A stretch of 64,000 bases of DNA. Origin: Psettodes erumei (taxonomy: Eukaryota; Chordata; Actinopteri; Pleuronectiformes; Psettodidae). The position numbers and the translations under genes are program-made. Below the pieces are notes generated by a model that worked only from the letters and a program-made list of their open reading frames with translations, ran no database searches and was not told the origin of the DNA. Below, one piece after another: positions 35,815-49,386 of the stretch. The stretch is from the NCBI GenBank assembly GCA_016785225.1, contig JAFBJZ010000422.1, forward strand, positions 5,262,001 through 5,326,000, written 5' to 3'. The number at the start of each line of letters is the position of its first letter. Within the stretch, counting starts at the first letter, position 1.

Positions 35815-36308
35815 CCGTGACGAAACCGGAAGTTCGTGTTGGACGGCTGCTGGTGTTGACACTGCGGACCCAAGAAAATACGATGATACCAGCATTTAGT
35901 GTCTGTTCGTGCCTTAAATACAGACGTTAAAACCCGCGACAGTCTTCTAATTACCTCTCCATGTTAATTTGGTCTTTACTGGCAGCTCTGTTATATTGTT
36001 GTCGGTTTGGTCCCCGCTGATAACTTTGCGACGCAGCTAGCACAGGAGGCTAGGTTTCCATGGAGGAAGTTAGCCAATTAGTAAGCCATGCACAGTCAAT
36101 GTAAGCTCAGCCAGTATAATTAAAGATAAACTTTGTGGGTTATATATTTGCTTGGCGCTTAAAACTGGTTGTGACAACGCTCCAAACAAGGTAAAATGTC
36201 AGCCCGGTGTCTCTGTTCGGCAGGTGATTGTTGATGGTTACTTGAGCCATGCACTTCATGGTACTTACCCCCTGAACCGCTTGCTGGTGCTTCTTTGCCT
36301 CAACGCAG
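35815..36308 (+). promoter_or_regulatory. fibp promoter and 5' leader
   Basis: TATA-less, with an ETS core accggaagt near 35,826 and moderate CpG content, as expected for a broadly expressed gene. The bases just before the fibp start codon (gcttctttgcctcaacgcag) look like a splice acceptor, so the start codon may open the second exon, after a non-coding exon in this stretch. Confidence 0.4.
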
Positions 36309-39300
36309 ATGGCAGTGGAGCTGGATGTGTTCGTGGGTAACACCACCATCATGGATGAGGAGGTTTATCAGCTCTGGTTGGACGGATACACGGGTATGGC
36401 TCACGCAATATATTTATGGCGTCTGTGTGTCACACTGTGGAAATATAGATATGACATTATTATTACATATAACCGTTGAACTGCACTTGCGTTGATTATT
36501 TTTCCAACAGTGAATGATGCAGTGAAGGTACGAATGGCAGGCGGGGTGCTGGAGGAGTGTGAGGCGAGTGCAGATGTGTTGCTGAGCGACACCATGGACC
36601 AATACAGGACTTTCCAGATGTGTGAGCGTCTGCTGCATAGTCCAGCCAAACTAGCCAACCAGCTCCTGTTCCAGATCCCACCTCACCGACAAGCCATCCT
36701 CATAGAGAGGTAGACAGGAGAGGAGAACATTTGATCAAGACTTTATGTATTTATTGTATTTTTATGTGAGTTGCTGTGCTTTTATATCTACTCTTTCTTT
36801 GGAATGTGCATATTCCATAAACACAGTTATTGCACCCTCAAATCAGATGTTACCATGCGTGTATTTGTTATTAAACCCACTAGGTTATTCTTGTTTCCTG
36901 ACATTCTAGAAACAAATGTAGGCTTACATATTTCCTCTTCTGCCTCTGGGTTTCTTTGTTTAGATACTATGCTTTTGATGATGCATTTGTCCGTGAAGTC
37001 CTGGGAAAGAAACTCTCTAAAGGAACCAAGAAAGACTTAGATGATATCGGTGCCAAGACAGGTGTGACATTGAAAAGCTGCAGACGACAGGTAAATACAT
37101 TTTGAGCTCAACAGTAACTGTTCATCTGTATTTATCAGTTTTAAAATTGTGCAAGAGGAGCCTGTAAGTAATGAAACATTTATTTTGTGGCTCTGATCTG
37201 CCTTTCAGTTTTATAGTAGCTGCATACTGTACCTGATGCTTTCCTTTAAAACTCACCTAAGTGCAGTTGCTCTATTTGTTTTTTCTTTGAATAGCAGGTT
37301 TCAACATTTCACCAAGTGGGTTTTGCCAATGTGTACAATTTATTAGTTGCAGTGGGGCAGTTGAAACACTTGTGCATTTGCACACAAGTCACGTTGTTTT
37401 TTTCATAGAAGTTTTCATGGTTATTTTAGCGAATCTCCTGCGTCATGCGTTTCATTTCAGTTTGACAACTTCAAACGTGTTTTCAAAGTTGTGGAAGAGC
37501 TGAAGGGACCCCTGGTGGAGAACATACGTCAGCATTTTCTTCTCTCTGACAAGCTTGCAAGGTAGTGAGGAAGAAGAGCACAAGCCTTAGGTTCAGTTTT
37601 CAAAACGCTGGCATAGCCTCAGATCTGTTTTGTTGTAGTTTTTATGATAAATTACACCATGGTTTTGCACTGTTCACTTATTGTGACAAAATAACACATG
37701 AAAAGGTTGGTGTTCAGGATGTCCAAAACATCAAAGTTCTGTAAGTTTATGTCATGATTTGTTCTATTTTGTTGTCTCCAATAATGCCTCCTCTGCTTGT
37801 TTCAGGGATTATGCTGCCATTGTTTTCTTTGCCAACAATCGCTTTGAGACAGGGAAAAGAAAACTACAATATCTCACTTTCCAGGACTTTGCTTTCTGTG
37901 CTGGGCAGCTTATCAACAACTGGACTGTTGGGGCCATTGGTGAGTGAACTCAGTTGTTTTCTTTGGCTTTTTTGCTGACATATAATGTGAGGCATACATA
38001 TATCATTTTTCAACAGTTATGTGACGCATTACTCAAATTGAGCTGTCTTAATCTGTGGATTGCAGAGCGATAAAACATTACGGGTAAATCCAAGAAGCAC
38101 AAAAATCTAAAATAAACATCTGAAGCTGTGCATAATTTAAGGTCAGAAGGTTTTGGGATTCCACTCTACGATAAATAAGGACTATTTAGAGCAGTGTCTT
38201 TGTCAGTGAGGTCCAGTGACCAGCAGAGGTCCTTAAGGTTTTGCTGGTTCACATTAGAATATGGATGACTTTTTTCTTCTTCGTAGAATAATGACATAAT
38301 AATTGTAAGAAGAAGCATAAGAACTGATTGGAGTAATAAGAAAGAACATCCTTTCAGCTGATTGGACAGTGTTTGACCTGAGTTTTCTTTGCAGATAACA
38401 TGGTGGAAGACATGGATGTCGATCTTGATAAAGAGTTTTTACAAGAGCTGAAGGAACTGAAGATTTTAATTGCAGACAAAGATCTGCTGGATCAACACAA
38501 AAGGTAACAGAAATGCACAGAACACATTTTTGCTGATTACTGAAGAATAAATTGGTATTCTAACATCTAACAGCCAACATTTTACCCACACTTTCTTTTT
38601 CATTTTGAATTTTTCTGTTTCTGTTCTCGCTGTTCAGTCTGGTCTGTACAGCTCTCAGAGGAAAGACGAAAGCTTTTCCCGAGATGGAGGCTAATTTCAA
38701 GGTGTGATCTTTATAGTATCTAAAAATATAACCAGCCAGTAACTCCCCAGTGAAACAAGACAATAGGTTTTGCATGGAATTTGTTTTGGGGTTTTTTGCA
38801 GAATCTTTCCAGAGGCCTTGTCAACATTGCCGCAAAATTAACCAACACAAAAGACGTCAGGGATTTCTTCATTGATCTTGTGGAGAAGGTTTGTTCTTTT
38901 TCAAAATGTATTTTCTTGTTCCACACGTGTTGCAAGCAAAGACAGACCATCCAGCCCAAATTTTCTGATGCCTGTGCCAACTTAAAAGTCTGCTTTTGAG
39001 ATGGTGTGATGTAACGCCCCCCCCCTCTCCTCCAGTTTATTGAGCCGTGCCGTTCAGACCGGTGGACAGCTGCGGACATGAGACTCTACCTCACTCACTA
39101 CACCAACTCTGCACACATACTTGACACGTTCAAGTGAGTTACTGTGCTTTTATTCTGTAAAATTTATCAGAGCGTGGCACCAACCCTGCCAGGGTAATCA
39201 ATTCCCAAGGGGGCGACCAAAGCTAAAAATACAGTCATGACTTTGTAGAGAGCTTTGGGAAAACTAACCAGTAACCGAATAAGGACATATACTTTGGCAG

Positions 39301-39741
39301 TCATTAAACACTGCTCGAGCAAGAAGTTTTGTTAAAATCCTTATATAATATTGACGTCCCTGTTCTGCCAGTGGGTGTCACCCTGTCTCGCCCCTGATTT
39401 CTTAAACTGTAGTTACCTTGTTTCTCATGCAAACACTCAGGAATGTAGTTAAGGGTTTACACAGCCGTGCACCACTACATACTTGACAAAGAGATATTCA
39501 TAAAAAGAAACGTTGACCCCCCACTCATGCATTACGCTGAGTGGACAGTTTGCCTCATTTACTCACTTCACCCAAAATTTACAATTACTGTTTGTCATGA
39601 CACTTGCATTAAATCTTTGCTCCATGTACTTACAGTTTACTCTCTTTCTGTCTCTGTTTTCTGCCCTTCAGGCACCAGGTTGTGTGGGACAGGTACATGG
39701 GCGTCATCAAAAGTTGTATCTTCAAAATGTATCACGACTGA
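36309..39741 (+). CDS. fibp: FGF1 intracellular-binding protein
   Basis: Acidic FGF intracellular-binding protein, linked in mammals to FGF1-driven mitogenesis and to left-right patterning. Ten coding exons: 36309-36393, 36511-36709, 36964-37090, 37461-37561, 37806-37939, 38395-38503, 38638-38701, 38802-38888, 39036-39133 and 39672-39741. All introns are GT-AG. Lengths sum to 1,074, or 357 residues, which equals a human isoform. The start is MAVELDVFVGNTTIMDEEVY. Hallmarks include RYYAFDDAFVREVLGKKLSKG, QFDNFKRVFKVVEEL, DYAAIVFFANNRFETGKRKL and FIEPCRSDRWTAADMRLYL. The end is CIFKMYHD. It has no signal peptide or membrane segment. It is divergent from ccdc85b, and efemp2 follows on the same strand, as in the human order. 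A poly(A) signal lies at 39890-39895. Confidence 0.97.
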
Positions 39742-39889
39742 AGCATTTCTGTTGTGGCTTGCTGCACATGTCTCCCCGCTATTCTGCTAAAGACATTATC
39801 TTAGCCTTTCAGTTTGTCCTTTGTCTCTTTGTTGATTAATTCTTCTTACCTCCCTAATGTACCGGAAGTGTCTGTAAATTTGGTTTGTA

Positions 39890-39895
39890 AATAAA
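39890..39895 (+). terminator. poly(A) signal of fibp (AATAAA)
   Basis: AATAAA lies 149 bases after the fibp stop codon, followed by T-rich sequence. Confidence 0.7.
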
Positions 39896-39919
39896 ATTAA
39901 AGTTTTTCCATTAAAATGG

Positions 39920-40960
39920 CATTCTGTTTTGTTATTTTATCTGCAATGTTATGCAGAGGACATGATAACATTAACCCATTGCAGAGACAGGATTTACTGA
40001 GCTTGTGAGTGTTGGATGGAGATTAGAGACAGAGAGGGAGAGAGAAATCAAATCATAAAAAGTGAAGATGGCAGATAAACTATATCAGTTGAAACTATGT
40101 TAATGTTTCAGATTTTACATGTGATCAGCAGATTTGTCTTTAATCGAGACCTCTGCCAGTGTGGGATTTCTGTGTGTGGTCATGGGAATAAGGGACCTAC
40201 CAGGGGGGCACAGTTGGTCCAGCTAGGGGGCTGTCAGTGTGATTTCTAACAACATCCCCTGCAATGACAGCTGCCATCTGTGCCACCACCCACAAACACA
40301 GGACAGATAAACAGTCAGAGGCTAAGTAAAGGTTTGTAAAAACCACACACTGGAGGTTCACTTTGAAAAAGCAGGATAGAAAACATAGTTTTCGCTCCCA
40401 TCATTTTAAGAATAGCATGATTGTGCTAAGTATAATCACTTCACAATCAATGCATATTAAAAATATTTGATTGTAAACTTAAATGCAGGCCTAGTCATTT
40501 TGTCATTAGTGTTATACTTCTGAATTGTCTTGCAAAAAAGCCTGCGGTTATACTAATGTGGAAGCTGCTCATTTTATTTTGAAGAGGCTTTTATTTTGTG
40601 GGAAGAACCAGGGTAACCTTGAAGTCTGACCTTAAGTTTAGTCAGACCTAAACTTATAAGTGTAACAGGATTTAAGCAATGTCTTAACCAGTTTGCAAAA
40701 TACTGCATCAGACTGCAAATTTAGCAAGAAGGAAATTGTGCCGGAAATGATTCAAAGTGCAGTAATGGATTAGTCATGTACAAACACGCAGCAGCAAAGC
40801 TAGAAGATTGGTTAAGAATAATAATAGCAGTTTATATTCAGTATTTTATCCCAAAAGTGCCACCAGTTTATCCTGCGAAATCCTCTGACAATTTTTCCGA
40901 GTAGGTCTCCACACTCTCTCTCTTCTCCACTCTCTAATTTTTGTCCACATTCCATTAACT
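39920..40960. other. short spacer between fibp and efemp2
   Basis: About 1 kb of non-coding DNA. Cathepsin W lies between these genes in human, but no peptidase C1 motif or exon is visible here. Confidence 0.6.
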
Positions 40961-40974
40961 TCTCTCTCCCTGGC

Positions 40975-40982
40975 TATAAATA
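40975..40982 (+). promoter_or_regulatory. TATA box of efemp2
   Basis: TATAAATA is set in ctccctggctataaatatcc, predicting transcription start near 41,005-41,010. A TEAD-type CATTCCA lies about 25 bases upstream (near 40,949). A short exon ending at a strong donor (gtaagt after 41055) follows, consistent with a first exon of about 50 bases. Confidence 0.5.
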
Positions 40983-41004
40983 TCCAGCATGTCAGATTGG
41001 ACGA

Positions 41005-44000
41005 GAGCAAGGGCTTTAGTCGCGTTACGGAAAAAAAGGGGAAAAGATGGGGGAGGTAAGTATAGATAGATGGGGGGTAAATGGGGAAAAGGGAGGGAGG
41101 AAAGGGTGGGAGAGCTTGGGGCTTTTGCGGGGGTTTAGTTTAAATGAAACCAGGTGTGTTGTGGGACCAGTAAGAGGGGCGTTGGGTAAGAAGATGGGGG
41201 GGCATGTGTGTGTGAATCTGTGAGTTGTTGTTCCGCCTGCGATTTGGACGGATTTGGAATTTGGAATTTGGGCCGCAGACCAGGAATTTGCATCCTGGGG
41301 GGTCAGGGAGAGGGGGTTTGGAGAGTGGAGGATGGCAGTGCAGGGGGCCAGAGGGGGGGTAAGAATGGGCTGTCCCTCTCTCTCTCTCTCCTCTCTGTCT
41401 CTTGCTCTTGCTCTCTCACCCTCCCTTTGCATGTGTTCAGCTGCTCCAGCTGTCGGTCTCCCCACTCACTCTCTCAGGGTCATACAGGCAGGAGTTTAAG
41501 GGACCACTTCTGTACGCCAACTCAGCCGGGACGACCGCAGCCAGAAGGACGCACTGGCCAGAGGGAGACAGAGAGACAGAGGACTTACCGGAAAAGATTC
41601 CTGTGTGAGTTTTCCCCTGTTTCTTTAATGTCTTATACGAATGTGAGAAGAGATTTGTGTGAAACAGAGAACGTGGGTGACCTACCATTTTTGTGAGCAT
41701 TTTCGGGAGAAGTAATGGAGGTGAGATGTACCTCTTACCCATTTTTCTGGTACAGGCCATACACGTCACAGTTGCACCACTGCTCCGCCGTCTGCTGTTC
41801 TTTCCCAGCTACACTTGGCTCCTCACAAGAGCCATGATAATGTGGGCCACAGTCTGTTTAGTTCACTTCTTGGCTCTGCGTTTCCGAGACTGTAATAGGG
41901 GGGTAGACAGGAAGAGAGGCAGTGAGTCACAGGGCATGTATTATTGTATAGTATGTTGCAAAATTCTTCCACCTCATCATCTGTGTGCAGTGTTTAAAGT
42001 CAGTGTCACAATTTTTGGTAAGTCACTCGGGGGAACTATGCTAAGGCAATTTGGGTCAAGTACTAAGTCAAATTTCTGCGAGAAGCTTTTGAAAAAGAAG
42101 AACAGGTGCCAGGATCAAACACACAGAAACAATCTCTACACCTGGATGACATCTCAGATCATGTCGGATGCTGTTATACTACCATTTAACAGTGTATTTT
42201 ATAATGTCATCATACTCCTAATAGCTAACATGTGACAGCTGCACCACCACTGTAATGACTCCAGTGGGATTATAAAGACAACAGGAAGGAGCACTGTCCC
42301 CCAAAGAGCAGGCCATCACCTCATGCCACATTGTCTGCATATATAATACATCACAATGCTTTAACAGTCTTTAGAGAGGGAGACAGAGCAGTGAGGCAGC
42401 TGGGTGAACAGAAAAGCTCAGGAGGGATTTGTTACAGCTACAGTGTGTGCATTTCTCCTGCACGCCACTACCCATCACTGACTGTGGACGTCCTCGGAAC
42501 AGGAGTTAGGCTGTGTGATGGAGACCCCCTGATTGTAGATTTGCAGGTTCACTGCCACAATGGCAACAGAGCCCAGCTGTAGTGCACGGGGCCACTGTGT
42601 TCTCAGGCTGCTCCATGCACAACTGAGCAGAACAACACAAAGTGAGCTACGTATACGCTACAAGGCATGACCATCCTGCCGTTTACACTGTGTGTGTGTG
42701 TCTGTGTGGTCCAACTTTGTGTTTTTCCTGGTCCACATGTGGTCACTTTTATAAGCCCTCTGAAATTTTACTTGTTAAACTGTGCTGTGTATGTGAATGG
42801 GGCAGCCTCTTAATGGGTCCAAGGCAAGCTTAGTGGCAATTATATCACATTAGAATTATTTTATCGCGAGATGTAATATGACAGTGATAGTTTTGTCCAA
42901 TTATTGTGTTAATTATTGAAATAGTTGCTGACTAATTTTCTGTCAGTCAGATAATTGATCAATCAACTTATCATTTCTCCCAAGTACGTAGAGCCAATTC
43001 TAATCATTTTATTGGTACAGATAATGTTAACATACACACAACTGGAGATAGAGCAGCACCATTAGTGAGGGGGTGTTACAGTGAACCTGTGTGTCTCTGT
43101 CAGTGTTAGTCCAACCCCAGACAATGAACTTCTGCACCAGGGCCACATTCTCTGACATCCTCCTACACAGTGAGGAGGGATGAGAGGTTGGGGGAGCAGT
43201 GGTCAGAGGTTTGGCACCAGCTGTCCTCTTATGTGAACCGTGGGGGGTTTCCCCAGAACCTGATACCCTGGGAACCACTGCCGTGGCAGGGCATCCCAGC
43301 TGAGAAATGGCGCCCACATCCTTGCCATGGGCATTCCAGAGGTCCACCGCCACTTGATCTTCAGCGGCAGCAGGGCAACACCCATGCATCCCTGCTGCCC
43401 ACACTCAGTAGCCAGTGAGTGACTGGACTCCAGACTGATGGTCAGTTTGTTTTTGGGTGGTTTTGGGTCACATTCTTGCTGGTTGTAAGTGGCCGCTCAG
43501 CCAGTTCAGAGAGGTCACGTACTGCGGTAGTCTGACTGTGCAGTGGTATGTGTTACCGTCTGTGCTTAGAGGATGAAGGCATGTTTTGCTGCCTCTGACC
43601 ACACAAAGGTCACAAATGACCTGTGATGTCATTCACTGAGTATTTGAGGGTGTCCACGTCACCCTGCGGGCTTCTGTTTGTCTCAGCATGCATACAACAA
43701 TAAGCAGGGCCTGTAAATGTGGCCCCTGGATTTTATATCAGAGCGTGTGTCTATGCACGTAGACAGGCAGTGATTATAACTTTCCCGTCATGTATTTTAA
43801 CTGGAGCTGACTGACTTCGCAAACACTTGCTTAGAATGTTTTCCTATTCCTTCAGCTGGTCTTTTTTCAGTGTTATTTTGTCTATGAGAGCTGGAATAGG
43901 TGATTTGTTTATGTTTAGAGTCAGCTGAAATACTTATAGCTTCTTTCCAGGAACATTAACTGAGGGATGGTTGTGTCTTTGCTGGGAGAAAAGCCAAGTC

Positions 44001-47000
44001 CATCATCAGAGCACTCAGCAAACATAATATAGTAATATAAATCTACCTCAAAAATACACTACACTCTACAGAGTATTGCAGAAAGAAACTGTGGTAGTGG
44101 AAGTACTCAGGCGCTTAAGTAAAAGTGGCAATGCCTCAATGTCAAAATACACTGTTATAATTAGAAGTCATGCCTTCAAAATTCTGCTTGACTAAAAGTA
44201 AATAATACTTGCAAAATGTACCTATAGTATTCAAAGTAAAAACACCCTTTATGCCTTTATGAGTGTTAAATTATGCAGATCACAAGGTCCTGAGCCAATA
44301 TGATATTTTAATCCTTGGCAAGCAAGATACTATTTTGTGTGCACAAGTTAAGATCTTATAGATCTGATCTAACAAGCTCAGAATTATTTGTTTTTCTTCT
44401 GTTAGTGTTACTTTCACTATGAGTTGCAGCTTTGTCATTCCTATTGGTGACAGCACTTAACAACAACAGAGCTTTGTACACAACTCTTACCTGAGCGGCT
44501 CTCATCAGCCTTTGGATGAAAGCCTCTGTGGGTACACAGGGCCTCTAATCTGTAATAAAAAGGTCATGTTGTAGAAGTTCACATTACAGATACACAAAAT
44601 CTCCCTTGAGCGGGAGACAAATCAACTTGAAGTTTATCTAGGAAACTGAAGCAGCTAAGCAAGAGATGCTACTGTAAATATGCAAGCAATGGCCAGAATT
44701 TATGTGCTCCCGCCGACGCTGCTCTGATACACAGTAAAACCGAACCTCTGGAGGCAGCACTCAGCGAGACTATCATTCCAGTGAGTTGTAGTCTGCCAGC
44801 CTGCAGACACAGAGGGTTTCTGTGAGCAGCTAATATGAAACTATTTCTGCGATGTTGACTTTGTTATTTTCGGCTGAAGGATGGAGTACGTCACAATGTT
44901 TATGTTTTCACCTGGCAGACTGATTTATTCCATTTATTCTCCCAGCGATCAAGGGGGAGCTGTTTGGTTGACAAACAGTGAACCAAGTCCGCTGTGAGTT
45001 GTGTGTTCTTGACTGACTACTAAAAAACTGGCACCAGTGTTTTTTGGTTCAAGTTGACTTATACATTTCAACTCATGGCACCAGTGTGTTTTGAGACTGA
45101 ATCAGACCATTTTGTGATTTCTAATGTAGTTTTTTTCCACTCCTCTTTCCCTCTGTGTCTTTGTGAAAAACAGATACCACTTCTTGGCTGCAGAGTCTCG
45201 TCCTCAAGGCACTGCTACCTGTCTGATAGTTGTGTGTGTGCGTGTGTGCGTGTTTGTTTGCATGTTGTACGTGCGTTCCTGTCTCCCACCAATTAATGCA
45301 TTAATATGCAGGGTGCTTGTGTGTCAAACTTGTGCGTGTGCATATGTGTGTCTGTGCTCCTCCGCAGTGCTATTTCACAGCCACCCACAGAAAGTGACAC
45401 CTACACGGTAAGGATGGATGAATCTCTTTCTCCCTCCTTCTCTTCTCTTACTCCTTTCTTTGCATCTTCTCTTTTATTATGCACGACACCTGTCAGTTGA
45501 TAGCCTTTTCTGTGTTGAAATGTTTGCTTTGAATCCTCTCACTTTTAGCTCTCTTTTTACCTCTCCTTCCTATTCCACAGTAATGTTGCACTTCCAACAT
45601 GATATAGTAGTGCTAGCTTTAGTTTTAATTCCACGTTTTTCTTAAGCCCCAATTTTTTTCCCATACAGCTTAAAAGCAGTATATATTTTCCCAGAATCAT
45701 AGTGACCCTTTTTTCTTAACAGTGGCCCTCCACTCTTTGTTTTTGAAGTGACATTTTGGCTTTTGGAAAGCAATTTAAAATGTCATACTTCCTTTAACAG
45801 CAGCATTCTTCTTGTCTTTTTGGCCCAGCACTCCTACATGAATAGAGAGGAAAAAAATCTCTTTCCTCTGCTTCTTTTTTCATGTCCCACTACTGGGGAA
45901 TTCATTATGTATTATGAATATATTATACAACCTCATGTCTCAGAGACTCTGGGACTGTTCACATCTTCCTTTCCACTGTTTTTGCACTCTCTTTTTCTCT
46001 CGTTTTGTAGGAATGCACAGATGGGTATCACTGGGACCCTAATACTGAGCACTGCAAAGGTAAAGCGCCCTCTTTTACCTGCAATTATTCTATCTCAATG
46101 CCCAATTATTATGTACAGTTAGAACTTTGACTGTCCTCCTGCTCTCCAAGCCTTGTCCTGTTCCTTTCATTTGTTTTTTTATGCTCAGTACTTAAATATC
46201 TGTCTTTTCATCTCCCGTCAGACATAAACGAGTGCGAGACCATTCCAGATGCCTGCAAAGGGGAAATGAAGTGCTTCAACCACTACGGAGGGTACCTATG
46301 TCTTCCTCGCTCCGCCTCAGTCATCCCAGCTCCAGAGCCCCCAATTACACCCACCGAGCCATTTAACCCCTGCCCTCTGGGCTATGAGCCACAGGGAGAC
46401 AGCTGTGTTGGTGGGTGTCTGGTTTGTAGGTTTGGGGGTTAGAGGTGGACAGGTGGCAACAGGATGAATGATCATTAATCACGTTTGTGTGTGTGATTGT
46501 GTAAATTTATTGTCGGTGACCACAGATTGTGAGGGACAGGTGGCCATAGCAGGTGTTGGGACTGCAGGCAGTGTGTTGGATCTGTGTGGGTGTCAGTGTG
46601 TATGAGTATGAGTCCACGGGGGGGGGGGGGGGGTGGCAGACAGACAGTGTAGGAATGTGGAAGATTTCACACGAGGACAGCTGCTGCGTTTTAAGGACCA
46701 AGAAGCTATTTGTGCGTGAGGATGGTTCATCTGTGTCTGCATGAGACAGCAAACATGATGCAACATGATGTGATGTTCTCAGCTGTCGGGGGCAAATAAG
46801 GGGAACAGAACGTCTGCCCTCTAACAATCACAGTGTACTGGTCAATCAGTCTGACTGATGCCGTGTCTGCTCACAGTAACCACAGACCTTGACATGTGTG
46901 TCCCTGTTTCACCCCTTCCACAAACCCAGACATCGATGAGTGCGAGCGAGATGAACACGACTGCCAGCCTAGTCAGCAGTGCATCAACACACTGGGGGCC

Positions 47001-49352
47001 TTCACCTGCCAGTGTCCAGATGGTTACCGCAAACATGGCACAGAGTGTATCGGTGAGATAATCTGAATTTATCCTTTAACCACTGTAGCTAAGAAAGTTT
47101 AAATATGGCAGCTCATGAAAATGTTTTAAGACATGGCCTGGGTGTGAAAATAATTATAGCTGCAGGGTTGAACTTAATAACATCTTGGTGGACTCTTATT
47201 TCACTCTCAGACATCGATGAGTGCAGGTACAGATACTGCCAACACCGCTGTGTCAACGTCCCCGGTTCCTTCTCTTGCCAGTGTGAACCTGGGTTCCAGC
47301 TGGCAGGAAACAACCGATCTTGCATTGGTGAGTGATGCAACCAGTAATGGGAGAAGTATTAAGATCATTTAGGCCACTGAAGTAACAGTGGTTACAATAA
47401 TGCCAATGCCAAAGTCTTCCACAAGTAAAAGAAGCAATAGAAGCAATTTAATGTTTTAGTTAGTTAAATTGGAGTTCATTACTACTTTACATTCTGTTCA
47501 TTATTTTTATCTGCAATATTAAATAATTTTCTGATTTTAACAAGTTCATTTTAAACTGGCACTCATGTGCCAGACAAAAATGAAAGCCCATGCAAATCTG
47601 AAGGAATTCAAATATTCATGGTTTAATATGTTAAAGTTAAGATCTAGAATTATTTATTGAGGGTTGAGCATGTGGTTAATCTGCTTCATCAATTGTGGTT
47701 TAAATATATATGCTTGTCAGTGGCTTGGCAACACAAACAACAACCCCACAGCTGTCCTTGCCTAATATTGCTAAATTCTAATTGGTGCACAGATATACAG
47801 GAAAGAGTAGTAAAGCAGTGAGAAAAATAGCATGGGCAGAAATCTCTCATGGTGAAGAAACCAAAAATGTCTCACTTCTGGCAGAGAATAGTTCATGTTA
47901 GACCCCATCAGTCACAGTAATAAACTTAACTGAAGAAAATGTGTTTTCAGGGACTTGAATTTATGCAGTGCTTTCATTATGATTTCTGCCCTCATTCTGT
48001 GTTTTCAATCCAGAACCTATAAAAGTTTTGGGATGTAAGCACCTTCTAGTCCCACAAAAACTGCAGAAAGTTAATGTAGCATTTAAAGTTTACATCTGCA
48101 GTGTACTATAAAATCTACTTTATACCTCCTTTCAGATGTGAATGAATGTGACATGGGTGCCCCCTGCTCTCAGAGGTGTTACAACACATATGGCACCTTC
48201 CTTTGCCGCTGTGACCAGGGCTACGAGCTGGGGCCTGATGGTTTTGCTTGTAACGGTAAGAAACCCTCTCTGTCTACCCCTTTGTGTCTGTGATGGTGGA
48301 CAGTTGATAAAACCTGAACTTGCAACTTGACAGACATTGATGAGTGCAGCTACTCCAGTTACCTGTGCCAGTACCAGTGTGTCAACGAACCAGGGAAGTT
48401 CTCCTGTGTGTGCCCTGAAGGATACCAGCTGCTGGGAACCAGACTGTGCCAGGGTAAGCACACCTGCCTCCATTTCCTCCCAAAACTAACACCTTCCTCT
48501 CTGTGCTCTCAGAGTCACAAATGGTGCACTGAGTCAACACTTATTCATTCTTTGACAGCAGCTCTGTTCCCACACACTCCTGCTTTGTCTTGCTCGGTCG
48601 AAATCACAAGCTGTTTTCCCCCCACAGATATAAATGAATGTGAAACAGGCGAACATCAGTGTACCGAGGCACAGACGTGTGTGAACGTCCATGGTCGATA
48701 CCAGTGTGTGGACACCAACCGATGCCAAGACCCGTACATCCAGGTGTCTGAGAAGTGAGTGACACACAAATCTTGTGTGTGTTCATACGCAAACACATAC
48801 ACGCACCTTTTCCCAATTACTCAAATATGTGCTGGCCCTCAACTCTGAATATAATCAGCCCCTGTATTGAGTATGGCTCAAACTGCAAGATTACCCCAAT
48901 TACTTTTTCCAAATATGAGTCCAACTTTGCAACCTTTTCTTTTGAACATGGTCCAGTGCAATAAGAAAACTATTACAGTTGTGAACAAGTGTTGGATTGG
49001 GAACATGTGTAGATCACTATTAACATATCCCAGCTGATTTGGTAATATAAAATGTGTTTTAGAAAAACATGAGGGAAGAAATGGCTACTGTTCAATAATT
49101 GTTTAGATTTTAGGGGAGAACTTTCCTCTAAGTCATGTGACTCCCTCTGCTGGCTGATTTATGAACTGCTGTTGGTTTCTGCTATCATGGATGGATTACT
49201 GCAGTGGTCCAATGGGCTCAGGGCCCATGGGTCAGATCATCTATCTGAAGTGACTGTGACAAACAGGCACAGATTGACCACAAAACAAGCAAAACTACAC
49301 AAAGTTGCAAAATGACCATGAAGAGATGCATATCACTCACTTTTTTCCACAC

Positions 49353-49386
<34 letters not shown>

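Noticed and set aside
41025..41499. Overlapping open frames on both strands (146 and 162 codons).
   Set aside because: They run through G-rich and CT-rich low-complexity sequence that forms the intron and acceptor before 41441. The repeated residues (SLSLSLLS, RERERA) reflect the repeats.
41693..42235. Long open frame of 180 codons with a hydrophobic start.
   Set aside because: Lies in the large efemp2 intron. No domain, no donor in the phase needed for efemp2, and the sequence drifts into ordinary non-coding composition. Kept only as a weak signal-peptide candidate.
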